From: Actinokineospora terrae
Lineage (GTDB): Bacteria > Actinomycetota > Actinomycetes > Mycobacteriales > Pseudonocardiaceae
Assembly (NCBI RefSeq): GCF_900111175.1
Contig: NZ_FOGI01000014.1
Span: 124,001 to 188,000, forward strand
DNA length: 64,000 nucleotides
Reading direction: 5' to 3'
Positions 1 to 9,050 of this stretch are shown in pieces; position 1 is the stretch's first letter; every line of letters starts with the position of its first letter. The translations under genes were made by a program, and so were the position numbers. The notes beneath the pieces are model-generated. The model was not told where the DNA came from. It did not search any database and was given only the letters and a program-made list of their open reading frames with translations.

Positions 1-310
1 TCATCCCGCTGCCTGTGTCGACCACTGAAGAAGCTCAGCACGCCACGCGACTCGGAAGGAAGGCTGTGTCTACCCATGCCGTCCAGGGCACCCCACAGCC
101 ATGGTCACGAGCAAGTCTCCCCCGTGATCTGTGCGTTATGTCACGGCAACCTCTCACCCGTTGTCACGTACTTGACCTGCACCGTAATCACAGCGCGAAC
201 ATCACACGGCGATCACACCAACCGTCCCCAGTCAACCCAGGGTGACTTAACCGCCGCCTGTGGCTACCGCTCGTAGCCGCCTCGTTGCTCTCCGGTCGAA
301 GCGCGCCGAG
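1..310. other. Gene-free leading stretch
   Basis: No convincing gene lies here. The short open frames at 15-245 and 76-276 have no ribosome binding site and no recognisable protein. The stretch lies downstream of the 311-1168 gene and probably contains the promoter of whatever lies to the left. TTGACC near 173 could be a -35 element, but no clear -10 box follows it. Confidence 0.5.
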
Positions 311-1168
311 TCAGCCGCGGCTGGCGATGTCGGTGGCGACTGCCAGGACGCGGTGGGCGTTGGAGACGTGGAGGTTCTCGATCATCTTGCCGTCGACAGT
401 GGCCACGCCCTTGCCCGCGGATTGGGCTTCCTCGAAGGCGGCGATGACCTTCTGGGCGTGGGCGATCTCGGCCTCGGAGGGGGCGAAGACCTCGTTGCAC
501 GGTTCCAGCTGGCTGGGGTGGATCAGGGTCTTGCCGTCGAAGCCGAGTTGGCGGGATTGGGTGCATTCCTCGGCGAAGCCGGCCAGGTCCTTCACGTCGT
601 TGTAGACGCCGTCGAGGATGGTTTTTCCTGCGGCTCTAGCACCGAGCAGGGCCAGGGAGAGGCTGGTGAGCAGCGGGCCTCGGCCGGGGACGTGTTCGGC
701 GTGGAGTTCCTTGGCCAGGTCGTTGGTGCCCAGGACCAGGACCGTGAGCCGGGGAGATGCCGACGCGATCTCGTAGGCGTGCAGCATCGCGATCGGGGTC
801 TCGATCATCGCCCAGATCGGGATGTCCGCCGGGACCGCGTCCTCGACGCGGCGGACGTCGGCGGCCGAGTTGACCTTGGGGACGACGATGGCGTCGGGCG
901 ACACCGAGGCGGCGGCCTGGACGTCGTCGGTGAACCACGGGGTGTCGAGGCCGTTGACGCGGATGGTCACCTCGCGGCGGCCGTACCCGCGGGAGGCGAC
1001 GGCGGCGCGGACGCGGTCGCGGCCCTCGACCTTGGCGTCCGGGGTGACCGAGTCCTCCAGGTCGAGGATCAGGGCGTCGGCGTCGAGGGTCTTGGCCTTC
1101 TCCAGGGCGCGTTCGTTGGCGCCGGGCATGTAGAGCACGGAGCGGCGGGGGCGGTCCAGGTCAGCCAC
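311..1168 (-). CDS. HpcH/HpaI aldolase / citrate lyase beta (CitE)-like protein
   Basis: This 285-aa protein belongs to the CitE/malyl-CoA lyase TIM-barrel family, which cleaves or forms C-C bonds in acyl-CoA thioesters with a divalent metal. The N-terminal RRSVLYMPGAN, the LEDSV metal-site region and the IHPSQ motif near the C-terminus are typical. GTG at 1168 follows GGAGG by nine bases. It overlaps the end of the upstream paralogue by 8 bp, so the two are translationally coupled. The exact substrate (citramalyl-, malyl- or methylmalyl-CoA) cannot be read from the sequence. Confidence 0.88.
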   Translation of the reverse strand: MADLDRPRRSVLYMPGANERALEKAKTLDADALILDLEDSVTPDAKVEGRDRVRAAVASRGYGRREVTIRVNGLDTPWFTDDVQAAASVSPDAIVVPKVNSAADVRRVEDAVPADIPIWAMIETPIAMLHAYEIASASPRLTVLVLGTNDLAKELHAEHVPGRGPLLTSLSLALLGARAAGKTILDGVYNDVKDLAGFAEECTQSRQLGFDGKTLIHPSQLEPCNEVFAPSEAEIAHAQKVIAAFEEAQSAGKGVATVDGKMIENLHVSNAHRVLAVATDIASRG

Positions 1169-2225
1169 GGTTGGCGTCCTCCGAGTAGGCGCGGGCGAGT
1201 TCGGGGTCGCGGGCGGCGAGGGCGTCGGCCAGCTCGACCATCACGCGGCACTGCTTGACGGTGGCGTCGTCCTGCATCTTGCCGTCGAGCATGACCGCGC
1301 CGGTGCCGTCCCCCATGGCCTCGATGACGCGGCGCGCCCACGCGACCTCCGCCGGGTCCGGGGAGAAGACGCGGCGGGCGATCTCGATCTGGCGCGGGTG
1401 CAGGCTCCACGCGCCGACGCAACCGAGCAGGAACGCGTTGCGGAACTGGTCCTCGCACGCGACTACATCAGCGATGTCGCCGAAAGGTCCGTAGTACGGC
1501 AGGATCCCGGCTGCGGCGCAGGCGTCGACCATGCGCGCGACGGTGTAGTGCCAGAGGTCCTGCTGATAGGTCGTACGACCAGTTGTCAGGTCGTCGCCAA
1601 GAGGATCCGTGCGCACCAGATAGCCGGGATGACCGCCGCCGACGCGAGTCGTCTTCATCCGACGGCTCGCGGCCAGATCGGCCGGACCAAGAGAGATGCC
1701 TTGCATGCGGGGGCTCGCGGTAGCGATGTCCTCGACGTTGGCCACACCTGCCGCCGTCTCCAGCAACGCGTGCACCAGGATCGGCCGCGTCAGCCCGGCG
1801 CGGGCCTCCAGCTGGGCCAGCAGCCGGTCGACGTAGTGGATGTCGGCGGCGCTCTCCACCTTCGGCACCATGATCACGTCGAGCTTGTCGCCGATCTCGG
1901 TGACCAGGGTGATCAGGTCGTCGAGCACCCACGGCGAGTCGAGGCTGTTGACCCTGGTCCACAGCTGCGTGTCGCCGAAGTCGGTCGCCCGGCCCACCCG
2001 GACCAGGCCCTCGCGCGCGGCGACCTTGCGGTCGGCGCGGACGGCGTCCTCGAGGTTGCCCAGCACCACATCGGCCTTGGCGAGCAGGTCGGGGACCTTC
2101 GCGGCCATCTTCTCGTTGGACGGGTCGAAGAAGTGGATCATGCGCGACGGCCGGAACGGGATCTCCCGCACCGGTTCCGGCGCGCCGACCGCGAGCGGGC
2201 GGAAGAAGTCCTTCGGGGAGCGCAT
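1161..2225 (-). CDS. CitE/malyl-CoA lyase-family CoA ester lyase
   Basis: This 354-aa protein is a longer member of the same family, resembling L-malyl-CoA/beta-methylmalyl-CoA lyases. It shows an SRMIHFFDPSN N-terminus, NLEDAVRADRK, a MVPKVESA strand and LHPRQIE near the end. The open frame extends to 2315, but ATG at 2225 is preceded by GGAGG at the right spacing, so the extra 30 residues are probably not translated. It is the first gene of a two-gene operon. The longer and shorter lyases may act on related thioesters in propionate or C4 acyl-CoA metabolism; that is inference. Confidence 0.87.
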   Translation of the reverse strand: MRSPKDFFRPLAVGAPEPVREIPFRPSRMIHFFDPSNEKMAAKVPDLLAKADVVLGNLEDAVRADRKVAAREGLVRVGRATDFGDTQLWTRVNSLDSPWVLDDLITLVTEIGDKLDVIMVPKVESAADIHYVDRLLAQLEARAGLTRPILVHALLETAAGVANVEDIATASPRMQGISLGPADLAASRRMKTTRVGGGHPGYLVRTDPLGDDLTTGRTTYQQDLWHYTVARMVDACAAAGILPYYGPFGDIADVVACEDQFRNAFLLGCVGAWSLHPRQIEIARRVFSPDPAEVAWARRVIEAMGDGTGAVMLDGKMQDDATVKQCRVMVELADALAARDPELARAYSEDANRG

Positions 2226-2440
2226 GGGACCTCCGATCGAGGTTAACCGACCAGTAACAAGGTGAGTTGTAGTCGACCACGGCCCCCTCGGCGCCGCCAT
2301 TGTGGCCACCGACACGTGCGTGGCGGCCGGGACACCCCCAGGGTCCCGGCCGCCGCACCCCCAGGACCACAGCCCATCGCGAACCGGCCGGTAGTCGGAA
2401 ACGTTTCGAAGCAGCTCGAATGCGGCACTAGCCTGGTGCG

Positions 2441-2479
2441 ATGATCACCGCACGGCCCCGCACGGACAGGTTCCCGTGA
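2441..2479 (+). CDS. Possible 12-aa leaderless upstream peptide
   Basis: ATG at 2441 sits six bases after a TAGCCT -10 box (2429-2434), the leaderless pattern used across the window. It encodes MITARPRTDRFP and stops at a TGA that overlaps the GTG start of the ArsR-like gene. The first codons ATGATCACCGC are nearly repeated at that GTG (GTGATCACCGC). It could be a coupling leader peptide or a decayed original start. Confidence 0.4.
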   Translation: MITARPRTDRFP

Positions 2480-3405
2480 TCACCGCCCACCTCGACGCGA
2501 CCGTGCTGAACAAGGTCCGCCTCGCGACCTCACCCGCGGCCGAGGCCATGGCCTGGCTCTTCCTCAAGGTCAACCAGCTCCACCACCCCGTCTTCGGCAA
2601 GCCCGGTGCCGCCGCCCGGTTCGCGATGCGCGACCCGGACGTGCGATTGGTCGCGAGCACGCTGCCAAGCAACGCCGAGTACAAACCGGACCTCTTAACC
2701 CCGATCCCGCCTCTTGTTCCACCCGACCAGGTTTGGCCTGCTCAACTAGAGGCAATGGCCGCGACTACAGCGGAAGACGCCGCGAGCCAGGTAGCGCTGC
2801 TGACCGCTCCGTCGAAGGAAGTCATCGCGGCGGCCGAGGCGGGCACGCTCGCCTCGCGGTTCGCGAACGGGATGAGCAGGTTCTGGACCGTCGCCATGGC
2901 CGACAGCTGGCCCGGCCTGAAGGAACGCCTCGACGCCGACATCACCGCCAGGGCCCGCGTCATGGCGACGGGCGGCATCGGCGCGCTCCTGACCTCCCTG
3001 CACGGCGACATCACCTGGGACGGCAGCACTCTGCGGATCGTCACCCCGTGGCACCAGGACGGGCGACCGGGCGACCTGACCGTGACGCCGGTGGCGCTGA
3101 CGTGGCCGAGGTTCTACATCCAGCTGGGCGACTCGGAGAACTCCGTCCTCTACTACCCGCCCCAGGGGCTCGGCGTGCCCGGCACCGACCCCGCGGCGAT
3201 GGCCAGACTCCTGGGGCAGACCCGCGCGGCCCTGCTGCGCGACCTCGAGACCCCGCGCACCACCACGGACCTGGCCAAGCGGCACGGCCTGGCGCCCGCG
3301 ACGGTCTCCTACCACCTGTCCGTGCTGCACAGCTCCGGCCTGATCAGCAAGGCGCGGGCCAAGCGCGAGGTGCGGTACCAGCGCAACGACCAGGTCATCG
3401 GCTGA
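2476..3405 (+). CDS. ArsR-type winged-helix transcriptional regulator (DUF5937-like)
   Basis: This 309-aa protein has a C-terminal winged helix-turn-helix of ArsR type around residues 255-300 (TTDLAKRHGLAPATVSYHLS, then VRYQRND). The longer N-terminal part resembles the DUF5937 regulators of actinomycetes. No metal-binding cysteines are visible, so it is probably not a classical metal sensor. Translation likely begins at GTG 2476, coupled to the 12-aa leader whose stop overlaps it. It stands alone between divergent and downstream genes, so its target is unknown. Confidence 0.82.
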   Translation: MITAHLDATVLNKVRLATSPAAEAMAWLFLKVNQLHHPVFGKPGAAARFAMRDPDVRLVASTLPSNAEYKPDLLTPIPPLVPPDQVWPAQLEAMAATTAEDAASQVALLTAPSKEVIAAAEAGTLASRFANGMSRFWTVAMADSWPGLKERLDADITARARVMATGGIGALLTSLHGDITWDGSTLRIVTPWHQDGRPGDLTVTPVALTWPRFYIQLGDSENSVLYYPPQGLGVPGTDPAAMARLLGQTRAALLRDLETPRTTTDLAKRHGLAPATVSYHLSVLHSSGLISKARAKREVRYQRNDQVIG

Positions 3406-3453
3406 GGGCGGCGCCGACCGGTGCGCGGGGCCGAGTCGGGCTAGCCTGACCGC

Positions 3454-4713
3454 GTGGCGGGCATGGGCAAGATCTTCGTGGCGCAGCTGCTCGGCCTGCC
3501 GGTGTTCGGGCCGGACGGTGAGTCGATCGGGCGGATCCGGGACCTGGTCGCCGGGCTGCGGCCGGACGGGTCGGCGCCGAGGGTGCTCGGGGTGGTGATC
3601 GAGGTGGCCACCCGGCGGCGGATCTTCGTGCCGATGCTGCGGGTGGCCTCGATCGACGCCAACGCGGTGACGCTGGCGACCGGGTCGGTGAACCTGCGCC
3701 ACTTCCACCAGCGGCCCAACGAGGTGCTGGTGGTCGGCCAGCTGCTCGACGCCAGGGTGGCCGTGGTCGACAGCGGCGCGCGGGCCGAGGTCGTCGACAC
3801 CGCGATGGAGCAGACCAGGACCAGGGACTGGGTGCTGGCCAGGGTCGCCATCCGGGAGCGCACCGGGCGGCTGGGCAGGCGCGGGCCGATCACGGTGCTG
3901 GCCTGGTCGGACATCCGCTCACCCGGGATCACCGAGCTGGAGGGCGCGCCGCAGGCCGCCGACCAGCTGCTGGCCGTGTTCGACACCATGCGCGCCGCCG
4001 ACGTCGCCAGCGCACTGCAGGACCTGCCGCTCAAGCGCCGCTACGAGGTGGCCGACGCGCTCGACGACGAACGGCTCGCCGACGTCATCGAGGAGCTGCC
4101 CGAGGAGGACCAGAAGGTGCTGCTGGCCCACCTCGACGACGAGCGCGCCGCCGACGTGCTGGAGGCGATGGACCCCGACGACGCGGCCGACCTGCTCGCC
4201 GAGCTCTCCGAGCTGGACAAGAACCGGCTGCTGGAGCTGATGGAGCCCGAGGAGTCCGCGCCGGTCCGGCGGCTGCTGGAGTACTCCTTCGACACCGCGG
4301 GCGGCCTGATGACCCCGGAGCCGATCGTGCTCACCCCGGACGCCCCGATCTCCGAGGCGCTGGCCAGGGTGCGCAATCCCGACCTGCCGCCCGCGCTGGC
4401 CAGCATGGTGTTCGTGTGCAGGCCGCCGACGGCCACCCCGACCGGCCGCTACCTGGGCTGCGTGCACATCCAGCGGCTGCTGCGCGAACCCCCGTTCGAC
4501 CTGGTCGCGGGCGCGGTCGACCGGGAACTGGCGCTGCTGCGGCCGACCGACTCGCTGATCGAGGTGACCCGCTACTTCGCCACCTACAACCTGGTCTGCG
4601 CGCCGGTCGTCGACGACGAGGAGCACCTGCTCGGCGCGGTGACCGTCGACGACGTGCTCGACCACCTGCTGCCGGAGAACTGGCGCGAGCGCGAGGGGGC
4701 CGACCGTGCCTGA
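3454..4713 (+). CDS. PRC-barrel / MgtE N-terminal / CBS-domain protein
   Basis: This 419-aa soluble protein combines a PRC-barrel-like N-terminus (about 5-85), an acidic MgtE_N helical repeat region (about 185-290, with LDDERAADVLEAMDPDDAADL) and paired CBS domains (about 290-410). It lacks the membrane channel of true MgtE Mg2+ transporters, so it is not a transporter alone. It may sense Mg2+ or nucleotides; that is inference. GTG 3454 follows TAGCCT by six bases (leaderless). The stop overlaps the next gene. M. tuberculosis Rv1232c is, as I recall, the same architecture in the same neighbourhood. Confidence 0.9.
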   Translation: MAGMGKIFVAQLLGLPVFGPDGESIGRIRDLVAGLRPDGSAPRVLGVVIEVATRRRIFVPMLRVASIDANAVTLATGSVNLRHFHQRPNEVLVVGQLLDARVAVVDSGARAEVVDTAMEQTRTRDWVLARVAIRERTGRLGRRGPITVLAWSDIRSPGITELEGAPQAADQLLAVFDTMRAADVASALQDLPLKRRYEVADALDDERLADVIEELPEEDQKVLLAHLDDERAADVLEAMDPDDAADLLAELSELDKNRLLELMEPEESAPVRRLLEYSFDTAGGLMTPEPIVLTPDAPISEALARVRNPDLPPALASMVFVCRPPTATPTGRYLGCVHIQRLLREPPFDLVAGAVDRELALLRPTDSLIEVTRYFATYNLVCAPVVDDEEHLLGAVTVDDVLDHLLPENWREREGADRA

Positions 4714-5239
4714 GCCGACGACCAGGCGGCGCCTGGACCAGCCCCGGCAGCGCGGGCTGCGCTTCGCCATCGACCCCGACGCGTTCGGCCGGTTCTCCGA
4801 GCGGCTGGCCCGGTTCCTGGGCACCGGGAAGTTCCTGTTCTGGCAGACGGTGCTGGTGCTGGCCTGGATCACGGTGAACCTGGTCGCGGTCAGCCTGCGG
4901 TGGGACCCGTACCCGTTCATCCTGCTCAACCTGGCCTTCTCCACCCAGGCCGCCTACGCGGCGCCGCTGATCCTGCTCGCGCAGAACCGGCAGGACGACC
5001 GGGACCGGGTGTCGCTGGAGGAGGACCGGGCGCGCTCGGCGCAGACCAAGGCCGACACCGAGTTCCTGGCCAGGGAGTTGGCGGCGGTGCGGCTGGCCGT
5101 CGGCGAGGTCGCCACCCGCGACTACCTGCGCGGCGAACTGGAAAAGCTGCGCGGTGATCTCAGGGGCAAGCGCAACAAATCCCGCCCGGACGCGAAAACG
5201 CTGCACGACGACCCGCGCTGGGACGAGGTCAGCCGCTAG
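4706..5239 (+). CDS. DUF1003 membrane protein
   Basis: This 177-aa protein has two transmembrane segments in the middle (FWQTVLVLAWITVNLV and FILLNLAFSTQAAYAAPLIL). A charged coiled-coil-like tail follows (DRDRVSLEEDRARSAQTKAD onward). This is the DUF1003 layout. GTG 4706 overlaps the MgtE_N gene stop by 8 bp, indicating coupling. The stop codon shares a CTAG with the stop of the convergent marR-type gene. Function is unknown; pairing with an MgtE_N protein suggests a membrane partner. Confidence 0.88.
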   Translation: MPEPTTRRRLDQPRQRGLRFAIDPDAFGRFSERLARFLGTGKFLFWQTVLVLAWITVNLVAVSLRWDPYPFILLNLAFSTQAAYAAPLILLAQNRQDDRDRVSLEEDRARSAQTKADTEFLARELAAVRLAVGEVATRDYLRGELEKLRGDLRGKRNKSRPDAKTLHDDPRWDEVSR

Positions 5240-5682
5240 TCGATCAACTGCCCGCACAGGTCGCCGAGCTTTCGCAACTGATCACCGTCCAGGCGCGCGA
5301 CAAAGTGCTCGGAGACACCTGCGAGGTGCGTTCTGGAGGCCGTGCGCAAAACGTCGAGGCCCTGCTCGGTGAGCGCCGCGACGACGCCGCGGCCATCACC
5401 GGCGACGCGTTGCCTGGCGACCATTCCGGCGCGTTCGAGCCGGTCGACCAGGCGCGTCACCCCCGAGCGGGACAGCAGCACCGCGTCGGCGAGTTCTGCC
5501 ATTCGCAATTTGCGATCAGGGGCTTCCGCTAGTTGGACGAGGACGTCGTAGCCACCGAGGGAAAGCCGCTGCTCGGCGACGAGTTCGGCCTCGAGCACGC
5601 GGGTGATGTGCGCGTGCGCCCGCAGAAAGGTGCGCCACGCGTGCAGTTCCTCTCGGGTGGGCCGGGCGGTTCTCTCCGGCAC
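5236..5682 (-). CDS. MarR-family transcriptional regulator
   Basis: This 148-aa winged-helix regulator shows typical MarR sequence: LAEAPDRKLRMAELADAVLL, then SRSGVTRLVDRLERAGMV (recognition helix) and the wing RQRVAGDGRGVVAALTEQG. The open frame runs far upstream over mrp, but GTG 5682 is ten bases after AGGAGG. TTG 5688 is an alternative four bases after it. It is divergent from mrp with 153 bp between them, so it may control itself or mrp. The ligand is unknown. Confidence 0.88.
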   Translation of the reverse strand: MPERTARPTREELHAWRTFLRAHAHITRVLEAELVAEQRLSLGGYDVLVQLAEAPDRKLRMAELADAVLLSRSGVTRLVDRLERAGMVARQRVAGDGRGVVAALTEQGLDVLRTASRTHLAGVSEHFVARLDGDQLRKLGDLCGQLID

Positions 5683-5835
5683 GGTCAAGATTCCTCCTAG
5701 CGGCACAAACAGGCTCGTAATGGTACGGAACACCACGGTGGTGGCGCGCGCCGGCCGGTAATCACGCAGTGTCCGCACTGTGGTCCTGACCATCCGCGCG
5801 CACGGCGCTCCGCTACCCGCCCGTAGCATGGGGAG

Positions 5836-6981
5836 GTGACCACCACCGAGCAGGTTCCCTCCGTCGAGGCCGTCCGCACGGCGTTGGCAGGCGTGCAGGA
5901 CCCGGAGATCCACCGCCCGATCACCGACCTCGGCATGGTCAAGGACATCACCGTGCACCCGGACGGCCGGGTCGACGTGGGCGTCTACCTCACCGTCGCG
6001 GGCTGCCCGCTGCGGGACAAGATCACCAAGGACGTCACCGCCGCGGTGTCGGCGCTGCCGGGGGTGCGCGCGGTAGCCGTCGAGCTCGACGTGATGAACG
6101 ACGAGCAGCGCACCACCCTGCGCAAGTCGCTGCGCGGCGACGCGGAGGAACCGCGCATCCCGTTCGCCGAGCCCGGCTCGCTGACCAGGGTGTACTGCGT
6201 GGCCTCCGGCAAGGGCGGCGTCGGCAAGTCCAGCGTGACGGTCAACCTCGCGGTCGCCATGGCCGCGCGCGGGGTGAAGGTCGGCATCGTCGACGCCGAC
6301 ATCTACGGCCACTCCATCCCCCGCATGGTGGGCACCACGGAGAAGCCGACCAAGGTCGAGAAGATGATCCTGCCGCCCCAGGCCAACGGGGTGAAGGTCA
6401 TCTCCATCGGCATGTTCACCCCCGGCAACACCCCGGTGGTCTGGCGCGGACCGATGCTGCACCGCGCGCTCCAGCAGTTCCTGGCCGACGTCTTCTGGGG
6501 CGACCTGGACGTGCTGCTGCTGGACCTGCCGCCCGGCACCGGCGACATCGCGATCTCGGTCGCCCAGCTGATCCCGAACGCGGAGATCCTGGTCGTCACC
6601 ACCCCGCAGCAGGCGGCGGCCGAGGTGGCCGAGCGCGCGGGCGCCATCGCGCTGCAAACGCGCCAGCGGGTGGCCGGGGTCATCGAGAACATGTCGTGGT
6701 TCGAACTGCCGGACGGCTCCCGGGCGGACCTGTTCGGCACCGGCGGCGGGCAGACGGTCGCGGACTCGCTGTCGCGGGCGGTCGGGTCGACGGTGCCGCT
6801 ACTCGGGCAGGTGCCGCTGGACCCCCGGCTCCGCGAAGGCGGGGACGCCGGGTCGCCGTTGGTGCTCTCGTCGCCCTCCGCGCCCGCGGCGAAGGTGCTG
6901 ATCGACATCGCGACCAAGCTGTCGGTGCGCGCCCGCGGACTGGCAGGCCGGATGTTGTCGGTATCCCCCGCTGGGCGCTAA
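5836..6981 (+). CDS. mrp: Mrp/ApbC/NBP35-type iron-sulfur cluster carrier ATPase
   Basis: This 381-aa protein has an N-terminal MIP18/DUF59 domain (about 8-90) and a P-loop NTPase with a deviant Walker A, SGKGGVGKSS, at about 124-133. VDADIYGHSIPRM and LLLDLPPGTGD complete the nucleotide site. Family members bind and transfer Fe-S clusters. The C-terminal CxxC cluster-ligand pair found in many Mrp proteins is absent (ENMSWFELPDG instead); I believe this is common in actinobacterial Mrp. GTG 5836 follows TAGCAT by six bases, so the mRNA is leaderless. Confidence 0.93.
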   Translation: MTTTEQVPSVEAVRTALAGVQDPEIHRPITDLGMVKDITVHPDGRVDVGVYLTVAGCPLRDKITKDVTAAVSALPGVRAVAVELDVMNDEQRTTLRKSLRGDAEEPRIPFAEPGSLTRVYCVASGKGGVGKSSVTVNLAVAMAARGVKVGIVDADIYGHSIPRMVGTTEKPTKVEKMILPPQANGVKVISIGMFTPGNTPVVWRGPMLHRALQQFLADVFWGDLDVLLLDLPPGTGDIAISVAQLIPNAEILVVTTPQQAAAEVAERAGAIALQTRQRVAGVIENMSWFELPDGSRADLFGTGGGQTVADSLSRAVGSTVPLLGQVPLDPRLREGGDAGSPLVLSSPSAPAAKVLIDIATKLSVRARGLAGRMLSVSPAGR

Positions 6982-7076
6982 CCGGCCCTGCTAGGCCTAC
7001 CGCGCCTCGGCGCCGTAGGCCTAGCCAACGGCGGTAGACGTTAGACCCCTTACCTGGGGCGATTCGGACATAAAAG

Positions 7077-7108
7077 AAGTCGGCACCGGTGCTGGGCGGT
7101 GCCGACTT
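7077..7108 (-). terminator. Rho-independent terminator of tatB
   Basis: There is a perfect 11-bp stem (AAGTCGGCACC / GGTGCCGACTT) with a 10-nt loop. On the minus strand it is followed by CTTTTAT. It lies just after the tatB stop and faces mrp, so it may work in both directions. Confidence 0.8.
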
Positions 7109-7120
7109 CGTGGGGTTTGC

Positions 7121-7513
7121 TCAGGTGGCGTCCGGGTCGATCGGGGGACGCTCGCCCGGGGCCCTCGGGGGGTCCGGTTTGGCTGCGGGTGGTGGGGGCA
7201 GTGCCGGTTGGGTGGCGGCGAAACCGTTGGGCTTGACGCCGTTGGTGTCGTCGCCGAAGAGCTGTTTGGCGACCAGCTGCTTCGGGTCGAAGTTGCGCAG
7301 TTGCTGCAGGTCCTGCAGCGGTTTGCGCAGCTCGTCGAAGTCCGAGCCGAGCTCGCCCTTGAGTTGGTCCCTGGCCCCCGTCGCGAACTCGCGCACCTTC
7401 CGCATGCTGCGCCCGACCCAGGCCGCCGCGGACGGCAGCCGCTCCGGACCCAGGATGAACAAACCGGCGATGCCGAGTACGAGGATCTCGGCCCAGCCGA
7501 TGCTTTCGAACAC
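7121..7513 (-). CDS. tatB: Sec-independent protein translocase TatB
   Basis: This 130-aa protein has an N-terminal membrane helix (IGWAEILVLGIAGLFIL), the conserved GPERLP hinge and an amphipathic helix (AAWVGRSMRKVREFATGARD). An acidic helix and a proline-rich tail follow. It forms the twin-arginine substrate receptor with TatC at the membrane. GTG 7513 follows GGAGG by eight bases. It sits downstream of sigE-rseA-htrA, as in mycobacteria. The 60343-61500 protein in this window is a likely Tat substrate. Confidence 0.93.
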   Translation of the reverse strand: MFESIGWAEILVLGIAGLFILGPERLPSAAAWVGRSMRKVREFATGARDQLKGELGSDFDELRKPLQDLQQLRNFDPKQLVAKQLFGDDTNGVKPNGFAATQPALPPPPAAKPDPPRAPGERPPIDPDAT

Positions 7514-7559
7514 CCTCGTTACCTCCGAAACTACGCCTCTTCCCCCCCAGGGTAGCCGG

Positions 7560-9050
7560 TCAATCCGACTGGAGGGTTACCTGAATGGTCAGCTCACGTC
7601 CCTGCCTGGCCAACACCACGGGAACTGTCTGGCCCGGCTGGTGCTGGCGCACCGCCACCGTCAACTCCGCGGCGTTGCGGACCTGCCGGTCGCCGAGCTT
7701 GCGGATGACGTCCCCCTCCGCCAGGCCCGCCTTGGCCGCAGCGCCGCCATCGGTGACGTTGACGACCTGGGCACCCTCGGCGGTCTCCGCGGACACCGAC
7801 TTGACGTTGGCGCCGAGGTCGGCGTGCTTGACCGTGCCGTCGCGGATGATGGCCTCCGCGATGCGCTTGGCGTCGTTGGACGGGATGGCGAACCCGAGGC
7901 CGACGCTGCCGGTGTTGCCCGCGCTGCTGCGGATCGCGGAGTTGATGCCGACCAGCGCGCCGGTCGAGTCGACCAGCGGGCCACCGGAGTTGCCCTGGTT
8001 CACCGCGGCGTCGGTCTGGATGGCGTCGTAGGTGATCGGGGACTCGCCGTTGTCGCCGCCTGCCACCACGGGGCGGTGCAGCGCACTGACGATGCCCTCG
8101 GTGACGGTGTCGGTGAGGCCGAGCGGGGACCCGACCGCCAGCACGGTGTCGCCGACCTGGAGCTTGTCGGAGTCGCCGAACTGCAGCACGGTCGGGTTGG
8201 TGACCTTCACCTTGATCACGGCGAGGTCGGTCTTGGGGTCGGTGCCGACCAGCTGGGCCTCGGTCCTGGTGCCGTCGGTGAACACCGCCGAGATCTTCGC
8301 GGACTGGTCCGCGCGGCCCTCGAGGGTCACCACGTGCCAGTTGGTGACGATGTAGCCGGAGCCGTCGATGACGACCCCCGAGCCGGTCCCGCCGCCCTGG
8401 GCGATCTTCACCTCGATCGACACCACCGCCGGGCGCACCCTGGTCGCGATGTCGGCGACCGACCCGGCCGGGCGCTCCTTGCCCGCCTCGGCCTGCGCGA
8501 GGGTGACGTCGCTGGTGAGCGCGTCACCACCGCGGGCGACCAGCCAGCCGACGAACCCGCCCGCCGCCCCGACCAGCAGCGCGACGAGCCCCAGGATCCC
8601 GAGCGCCAGCGGCTTGACCCGCCTGCCGAACAGGACGTCGCTGAGGCTGAGCAACGGCCCGGACTTGGTCTCGGCGTCGTCTTCCTCGTCCTCGTCCTTC
8701 GCCACGGCGGGCGGCCCGATGACCGCGCCCGCGGCCGGGTCGCGCCACGGGTCGGACTCCGCCGCCCACAACGCCTCGTCCTCCGCCGCGTCCGCCCGCT
8801 CCCCCGGCGGCCGCTGCAACACCGCGGTCTCGCCCGCGGGCCTGCCGAACGCACTGACCAACGCCTCCGGCGTCGGCGGCACCGCGGTGACCTCCCCCGG
8901 CGACAACCGCGCGGCCGCGGTCGGCGAGAACGCCCCACTCACCCCGTTGGGCCGCCCGAACACCGCCGCGGCCCCCGGGTCCACCGCGGGCCGCTCCAAC
9001 GGCCGAGGCGCGAGCCGCTGCTCACCGGTCGAGTCAGAGTTCTGGTTCAT
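7560..9050 (-). CDS. htrA: HtrA/DegP-type membrane serine protease with PDZ domain
   Basis: This 496-aa protein has a long disordered Pro/Ala-rich cytoplasmic N-terminus (about 1-160) and one transmembrane helix (LALGILGLVALLVGAAGGFV). A trypsin-like domain follows with His in VTNWHVV, Asp in KTDLAVIKV and Ser in NQGNSGGPLV. A C-terminal PDZ domain starts near GAQVVNVTDGG. It degrades misfolded envelope proteins and, in mycobacteria, is linked to RseA control. ATG 9050 is chosen over TTG 9068 because it is the better codon; neither has a strong Shine-Dalgarno. About 500 bp separate it from rseA. Confidence 0.93.
   Translation of the reverse strand: MNQNSDSTGEQRLAPRPLERPAVDPGAAAVFGRPNGVSGAFSPTAAARLSPGEVTAVPPTPEALVSAFGRPAGETAVLQRPPGERADAAEDEALWAAESDPWRDPAAGAVIGPPAVAKDEDEEDDAETKSGPLLSLSDVLFGRRVKPLALGILGLVALLVGAAGGFVGWLVARGGDALTSDVTLAQAEAGKERPAGSVADIATRVRPAVVSIEVKIAQGGGTGSGVVIDGSGYIVTNWHVVTLEGRADQSAKISAVFTDGTRTEAQLVGTDPKTDLAVIKVKVTNPTVLQFGDSDKLQVGDTVLAVGSPLGLTDTVTEGIVSALHRPVVAGGDNGESPITYDAIQTDAAVNQGNSGGPLVDSTGALVGINSAIRSSAGNTGSVGLGFAIPSNDAKRIAEAIIRDGTVKHADLGANVKSVSAETAEGAQVVNVTDGGAAAKAGLAEGDVIRKLGDRQVRNAAELTVAVRQHQPGQTVPVVLARQGRELTIQVTLQSD

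Noticed and set aside
125..150. CRP-like site (GTGA...TCAC)
   Set aside because: The spacing between half-sites is too long for a CRP/FNR dimer and no target gene is clear.
260..1258. 332-aa open frame opposite the CitE-like gene
   Set aside because: It is a GC-driven shadow on the opposite strand; the sequence is Gly/Asp/Val-rich with no family features.
2441..2479. Sequencing frameshift at the ArsR-like start
   Set aside because: The GTG at 2476 gives a full-length protein with a sensible N-terminus, so an error need not be assumed; a leader or duplication explains the pattern.
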